From: Gammaproteobacteria bacterium
GTDB lineage: Bacteria > Pseudomonadota > Gammaproteobacteria > GCF-002020875
Assembly: GCA_018671205.1 (NCBI GenBank)
Contig: JABHIC010000134.1
Coordinates: forward strand, 1-9,871
Reading direction: 5' to 3'
Length of the DNA: 9,871 nt
Shown: positions 5,913-9,871 of the stretch, piece by piece
Layout: each line of letters starts with the position of its first letter
How positions within the stretch are numbered: the first letter of the stretch is position 1
Made by a program: the position numbers and the translations under genes
The notes under the pieces: model-generated
Database searches by the model: none
Told to the model about the DNA's origin: nothing
The model's input: only the letters and a program-made list of their open reading frames with translations

Positions 5913-7280
5913 ATGACGGTTCAAGCTGACGAGCTACCCTCTTCCTCCCAACCGTTAGAGCAGGACGGTAGCGAGTTACTGCAGTGGGCCAAAGATCTCT
6001 ATCCCATCCACCGTTCTATCATTGGAGAAGGGGTTAGAGAGACACTGCGCTATCTGCAGGGGCTACTGCCTGATCTCAAGATTGGAGAGGTACCATCTGG
6101 AGAAGAGGTCTTTGGCTGGAGAGTACCTCAGGAGTGGTCGATCGAGGCCGCCTATATTGAGGATCGTGGTGGGAATCGGGTCATTGATTTTGCCAACCAT
6201 AACCTCCACATTATGGGCTACTCGGAACCGGTGGATCGCTGGCTCTCTCTGGACGAGTTGCAGCCGTACCTCTACTCACTCCCTGATCAGCCCGATGCGA
6301 TCCCCTATGTCACCTCCTACTACAGCCGGCGCTGGGGGTTCTGTCTCACGGATCAGCAGCGACAACAACTATCGGATCAGCACTACCATGTGGTGATTAA
6401 AAGTAGGCACTTTGATGGGGTGCTTAATTATGGTGAGCTGATTATTCCGGGGGATGAGGAGCAGGAGGTGCTGTTCTCCACCTATATCTGTCACCCATCA
6501 ATGGCCAATAATGAGCTCTCCGGTCCGGTAGTGGCGGCCGCATTGGCTCGCTGGTTGTACTCTCTTAAAGAGCGGCGATATACTTATCGGATTCTCTTTG
6601 TGCCAGAGGCGATTGGTGCAATCAGTTACCTGAGTCGCAACCACCAGGTGATGAAGGAGAGGACAATTGCCGGCTTTGTCCTCTCCTGTGTGGGGGATGA
6701 GGGGGGGTATTCGATGATCCCCTCTCGTCTCGGAGGTACCTATGCGGATCGTATATTGAAAACAGTCTTGTCCGCACTGGATGAGACGGATCATGTGGCC
6801 TACTATAGTTTTCTTGATCGGGGTTCGGATGAGCGGCAATATTGTAGCCCAGGTATTGATCTGCCTGTGGTCGGTTTCTGCCGCTCCCGCTATGGGATGT
6901 ATCCCGGTTATCACACCTCACTGGATGATTTTTCGGTAGTGACTGAACGGGGGCTGAAAGGGGCACTGCATACCATGCAATCGGTGATTGGGTTGATGGA
7001 GCAGGATTATAGCTACCGGGTAACAACCCCTTGTGAACCCCAGTTGGGAAAATATGAGGGGCTCTACTCATCCATCTCATTTTTGCAGTGTGATGGGGAC
7101 CGCGCGTTGGAGCCTGCAACAGATGAGGCCGATATTGCTCCCAGAGAGTGGTTGCATCTATTGGCATACGCGGATGGAAATCATGATCTCTCTGCGTTAA
7201 GCCAAGTGACGAAGATACACTGGCGGCGTGTACTGAAGGGAATGTTACGGCTATACCAGTTGGGGCTGGTGAATCGGTAG
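5913..7280 (+). CDS. DUF4910/DUF2172 aminopeptidase-like zinc protein
   Basis: This 455-residue protein belongs to the aminopeptidase-like family annotated DUF4910 with an inserted DUF2172 and a C-terminal winged helix (HTH_47). The N-terminal LYPIHRSIIGEGVRETL (29-45) and FGWRVPQEW (67-75) are family hallmarks. Candidate metal ligands lie in YICHPSMANNELSG (191-204), VPE (230-232), DRGSDERQY (302-310) and YHTSLDD (333-339). The winged-helix region covers about 412-455. Members are M28-like by fold and recur in polysaccharide and natural-product loci; their substrates are not well established. It could hydrolyse an amide or peptide bond on the pathway intermediate. The start is three bases after the carrier-gene stop; an ATG at 5906 runs into a stop at once and was rejected. 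No signal peptide is visible, so it is cytoplasmic. It ends the tight operon. Confidence 0.88.
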   Translation: MTVQADELPSSSQPLEQDGSELLQWAKDLYPIHRSIIGEGVRETLRYLQGLLPDLKIGEVPSGEEVFGWRVPQEWSIEAAYIEDRGGNRVIDFANHNLHIMGYSEPVDRWLSLDELQPYLYSLPDQPDAIPYVTSYYSRRWGFCLTDQQRQQLSDQHYHVVIKSRHFDGVLNYGELIIPGDEEQEVLFSTYICHPSMANNELSGPVVAAALARWLYSLKERRYTYRILFVPEAIGAISYLSRNHQVMKERTIAGFVLSCVGDEGGYSMIPSRLGGTYADRILKTVLSALDETDHVAYYSFLDRGSDERQYCSPGIDLPVVGFCRSRYGMYPGYHTSLDDFSVVTERGLKGALHTMQSVIGLMEQDYSYRVTTPCEPQLGKYEGLYSSISFLQCDGDRALEPATDEADIAPREWLHLLAYADGNHDLSALSQVTKIHWRRVLKGMLRLYQLGLVNR

Positions 7281-7364
7281 TGAATATCCCCGGAGGGATG
7301 GTATCTGTGTATGTACAGATTCAGACGTTGAACTTTTAATGATAATGCATCAATGGAATAAAGC
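7281..7364. promoter_or_regulatory. Intergenic gap with two small hairpins
   Basis: ATCCC/GGGAT (7286-7290 and 7295-7299, 4-base loop) is followed by ATCTGT/ACAGAT (7303-7308 and 7315-7320, 6-base loop). Neither is followed directly by a T-run, so a factor-independent terminator is weak. The second could be a small operator. A GATAAT box at 7341-7346 could act as a -10 element for the gene downstream, but no good -35 box is seen. Function is unproven. Confidence 0.25.
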
Positions 7365-9041
7365 ATGAAACCAATATCTATCTTGTTTGTACAGTTGTCA
7401 GGTGTGACATATTCGGAAATGGAAGGCCAATTATTAGATAAAGAAGAATCCTTTGATACAGCCTACAATAAGGAGGGGAAGAGCCTCCCTTTAGGGGTTT
7501 TATATTTGTCGGCATGTCTTGAAGAGAAATTCAAAACCAATGTAAATCAATCTATTGTTGACTATGTAGAGGAGCTGGATGAGCTTGATAGTTATCGTAG
7601 TGTGGATGATTTTATTGAAGGTATTGCGGTAAAAGGAGTCTCAAGTGATCCTGATATTATTGCAATCTCACTGATGTTTACAACATCATATAAATTTTTC
7701 AAACAACTGGTGAAGATTTATAGAACACTGTGGCCCAATGCAACATTTATAGTGGGCGGAGTCTATGCAACGGTAGTTGCAGAATATATTTTGCAGAAAA
7801 ATGAAATTGATTATGTTTTTCGTGGTGAATCAGAAGTTGCCTTAATGGAGTTTATGGATAGCTTTATGGGTGATGGTGGTCAGAGTATTCAGGGTGTTTA
7901 TAGTAAGAAGGATATTGGTACAGGCTTTTGTGATATCTGTCAGTTACCTGATTTGAATGAGCTGCCATACCCTAATTGGGGTCTAATTAATTTTCCGGTC
8001 TATGTTAAGGCAAACAAAACCTTAAAGCGTTATGGAGATGATGAGGTTAAGATTACTGAAATGATGGGGAGTCGAGGGTGTCCTTATAAATGTACTTTTT
8101 GTGCAGGAAGTGTCTCCATGAATCATCGTAAATTTAGAAAGCGGAGTGTAGAAAATATTTTAGGAGAGGCGACAGAGCTGTATAAAAGATATGGAGTTAC
8201 CAGCTTTATCTTTATGGATGATATGCAGTTTATTAATGAAAAAAGGTTTTTGGAGTTTGAGGAAGCGTTTAAGTCAATGGATATCCAGAATTTTGATTTT
8301 CAAAATCAGGGGTTTCATTGTAATACGACAACGCTAAAAATGATAGATTCAGTCTCTGAAACGGTTAGTAGTATATTGTTTGCGCTGGATTCTGCTTCGC
8401 AATATGTTCAAAATGAGATTATTCTGAAGAAAATAAAACTTGAGCGAGCAAAAGAGCTCGTCTCCTACAGCCGTAGTAAAGGGCTTATTACACGGGTCAA
8501 TGTTATCTTTGGCTTTCCCAATGAGACAAAAGAGATGATGAGGGAAGGCGCTGATTACATGAGAACATTGCAGGCCGATTGGTTTATTATATTGACAGCG
8601 ATACCTTTTGTGGGTAGTGAACTGTTTAATCAGTTTGCAGAGATGGGGGCTGTGAACCATAATGATGAGGATCTATGGGAAAATAGCGCCTACTGTGAGC
8701 GCTTTTTTGATACCGATACCTGTACTGCGGATGAATTAAAAAACTTCACCTATAAGTTAAATTTGGATCTGAATTTTATTAATAATTACAACCTAAAGGT
8801 GGGTAACTATGCACGAGCCATCTCTTTGTTTGAAGAGCGCCTCCAGGCCTACCCCAACCACACCTTTGGATTAATTGCCCTGCATAAGGCTTATGAGGGG
8901 TTAGGTGATGTTGATCAATGCAATAATATTAAGAGCCGGTTATACCGAACTATTTCAGAAAGTGAGTCAGCAAGACAGATGCATGAGGTACATAGAGATC
9001 TACTTGTAGGTACGGAGTTTTATGATCTTCCCGCCATGTAG
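7365..9041 (+). CDS. Second B12-binding-type radical SAM protein with TPR tail
   Basis: This 558-residue protein has the same layout as the radical SAM protein at 1556-3322. An N-terminal B12-binding-like domain includes LPLGVLYLSACLEE (41-54), FIVGGVYATV (128-137) and the RGESE loop (153-157). The linker LNELPYPNWG (197-206) comes next, then the [4Fe-4S] cysteines C239, C243 and C246 in GCPYKCTFC. A segment at about 480-530 (VGNYARAISLFEE and YPNHTFGLIALHKAYEGLG) reads as TPR repeats. It differs in its glycine loop (GGVYAT instead of GGGHPT) and in being clearly richer in A and T than the operon before it, except toward its 3' end. That suggests a different history. Its 84-bp separation suggests it may be transcribed on its own. 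Substrate unknown; a second radical step on the same product is likely but inferred. Confidence 0.9.
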   Translation: MKPISILFVQLSGVTYSEMEGQLLDKEESFDTAYNKEGKSLPLGVLYLSACLEEKFKTNVNQSIVDYVEELDELDSYRSVDDFIEGIAVKGVSSDPDIIAISLMFTTSYKFFKQLVKIYRTLWPNATFIVGGVYATVVAEYILQKNEIDYVFRGESEVALMEFMDSFMGDGGQSIQGVYSKKDIGTGFCDICQLPDLNELPYPNWGLINFPVYVKANKTLKRYGDDEVKITEMMGSRGCPYKCTFCAGSVSMNHRKFRKRSVENILGEATELYKRYGVTSFIFMDDMQFINEKRFLEFEEAFKSMDIQNFDFQNQGFHCNTTTLKMIDSVSETVSSILFALDSASQYVQNEIILKKIKLERAKELVSYSRSKGLITRVNVIFGFPNETKEMMREGADYMRTLQADWFIILTAIPFVGSELFNQFAEMGAVNHNDEDLWENSAYCERFFDTDTCTADELKNFTYKLNLDLNFINNYNLKVGNYARAISLFEERLQAYPNHTFGLIALHKAYEGLGDVDQCNNIKSRLYRTISESESARQMHEVHRDLLVGTEFYDLPAM

Positions 9042-9159
9042 GGTGGATATCAATTGTTGCTAAAGGGCACCTCTAAAGTGATGGTAGTACGCTTCCCTCC
9101 CTCGGGCAGGAGGATGGATCGGAAGGGGGGTGACCTGCCAAGTCTAAAACTAGGAGCAA
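9042..9159. other. Intergenic region before the Rpn-type gene
   Basis: No gene is visible here. CCTCC (9096-9100) and GGAGG (9109-9113) can pair around an 8-base loop, and CTTCC (9092-9096) can face GGAAG (9121-9125) in an interrupted outer stem. A G6 run (9125-9130) follows. No T-run marks a terminator for the radical SAM gene. AGGAG at 9152-9156 is the ribosome binding site of the next gene. Confidence 0.3.
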
Positions 9160-9795
9160 ATGATGGAGTTTCTAGATGTAAAAACAGACTTTGCCTTCAA
9201 AAAGGTATTTGGTAGCAAAGAGAGCGTACCGCTCTTGGTCAGCTTTCTTAATGCAGTGTTAGAGCTGGATGATGTGCACAAAATAACCACCCTGCAGATC
9301 AAAGGTCCCTATCAAGTTCCACAGATAGAGGGGATGAAGGATAGCTATGTTGATGTCAAGGCGGAGCTCACTGATGGAAGTAGTGTAATCATTGAGATGC
9401 AGGTACTCAATGTCAACGGTTTTGAGAAACGGGTACTCTACAATGCCGCCAAAAGCTACTCCACCCAGGATGCCTTTGAGATCGTCAACACAGCCTGTAT
9501 GAGTGCAGATGAGCTAGAGTTGCAACAGAGGCAGCACGACTGGATCTGGCTCCAAAAAGGGTCGATTGAGACGGCAGTCGCCAAGGCTAAAAAAATAGCT
9601 GAAAAAGAGGCGGCAATAAAAGCAGAAAGAGCAGAAAAAGCAGCAATAGAAGCGGCGGAAGCTGCCCGGAAAGAGGCTGTTGATCAAGTTGCCATAAACC
9701 TGCTGGATATCCTGGGCAATAAAACCATAGCAGAAAAAACAGGCTTGGGAGAAGAGCAGATTACAGCGTTGCGAGACCAGCAAAGAGTGCGATAG
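9160..9795 (+). CDS. Rpn-family nuclease/transposase-like protein, internally deleted
   Basis: The N-terminal third is a typical Rpn (recombination-promoting nuclease, PD-(D/E)XK) protein: FLDVKTDFAFKKVFGS (4-19), YVDVKAE (63-69) and IIEMQVLNVNGFEKRVLYNA (77-96), holding the likely catalytic Asp and ExQ residues. After AKSYSTQ (97-103) the sequence jumps to DAFEIVNTACMSADELE (104-120), which normally lies near the end of the family's conserved region. About 100 or more residues expected between them are absent, with the frame kept. An Ala/Glu/Lys-rich coiled-coil-like stretch (about 140-180) and an AEKTGLGEEQITAL tail (193-206) follow. The protein is 211 residues against roughly 300 in relatives. 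AGGAG at 9152-9156 fits ATG 9163 better than ATG 9160. Probably inactive or altered, and unrelated to the biosynthetic genes. Confidence 0.85.
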   Translation: MMEFLDVKTDFAFKKVFGSKESVPLLVSFLNAVLELDDVHKITTLQIKGPYQVPQIEGMKDSYVDVKAELTDGSSVIIEMQVLNVNGFEKRVLYNAAKSYSTQDAFEIVNTACMSADELELQQRQHDWIWLQKGSIETAVAKAKKIAEKEAAIKAERAEKAAIEAAEAARKEAVDQVAINLLDILGNKTIAEKTGLGEEQITALRDQQRVR

Positions 9796-9813
9796 TCGTT
9801 TCGGAGTAGCCAC

Positions 9814-9854
9814 AAAAAAACACCCCACTCTCATGGTGTATGAGAGTGGGGTGT
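9814..9854 (-). terminator. Strong hairpin terminator for minus-strand transcription
   Basis: A perfect 15-bp stem (9820-9834 with 9840-9854) encloses the 5-base loop GGTGT. Seven A residues (9814-9820) border the left arm. A transcript of the minus strand would therefore end in a stable hairpin followed by a U-run, a classic factor-independent terminator. It implies a convergent gene entering from beyond the right edge. On the plus strand no T-run follows, so it would terminate the nuclease gene only weakly, though it could still protect the transcript end. Confidence 0.75.
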
Positions 9855-9871
9855 CACCTTGCGGCTATCGA

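Noticed and set aside
6022..6396. Plus-strand open frame of 124 codons in another frame of the DUF4910 gene
   Set aside because: It is an out-of-frame shadow; the DUF4910 frame carries all the conserved motifs across the same bases.
6498..7167. Two long minus-strand open frames opposite the DUF4910 gene
   Set aside because: Their His/Pro/Arg-rich translations are typical of antisense frames to coding sequence, with no start signals.

Overview
The window is a run of eight plus-strand biosynthetic genes, followed by a mobile-type nuclease gene. No rRNA, tRNA, CRISPR array or plausible minus-strand gene was found. Mid-range base composition, the Rpn-type nuclease with an Ala/Glu/Lys-rich tail, palindromic intergenic repeats and close-packed gene order suggest a proteobacterium, probably a gammaproteobacterium of the environmental or sulfur-oxidising kind. 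That placement rests on gene style only and is weak.

Layout. Positions 1-248 hold no convincing gene but carry an imperfect palindromic repeat of about 120 bp (31-155). Next come a RimJ/RimL-like GNAT acetyltransferase (249/255-806) and a class I SAM methyltransferase (803-1459), joined by an ATGA overlap. A 96-bp gap contains a small palindromic element with a 5-bp flanking direct repeat, which looks like a miniature transposon or solo IS remnant. A tight operon then runs from 1556 to 7280: a B12-binding-type radical SAM enzyme, an AAC(3)-fold N-acyltransferase, a DltA-like stand-alone adenylation enzyme, a DltC-like carrier protein, and a DUF4910/DUF2172 aminopeptidase-like zinc protein. 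Gaps within it are 6, -4, -4 and 3 bp. An 84-bp gap with two small hairpins separates it from a second, more AT-rich B12-binding-type radical SAM gene (7365-9041). The window ends with an Rpn-family nuclease gene carrying an apparent in-frame internal deletion (9160/9163-9795), and a strong hairpin that reads as a terminator for the minus strand (9820-9854).

How the genes may work together (inference). The DltA-like enzyme would activate an amino or other carboxylic acid and load it on the DltC-like carrier. The AAC(3)-like protein is the obvious candidate to move that acyl group from phosphopantetheine to an amine, for example on an amino sugar. The GNAT, methyltransferase, two radical SAM enzymes and peptidase-like protein would tailor the acyl group or the acceptor. 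Such gene sets occur in surface-polysaccharide, flagellin-glycan and small-molecule loci. This window has no glycosyltransferase, condensation domain, thioesterase, phosphopantetheinyl transferase or transporter, so the product and acceptor cannot be named. I do not recognise this exact combination as a described pathway. Long G homopolymers inside two of the genes (G10 and G9) raise the possibility that output is phase variable.
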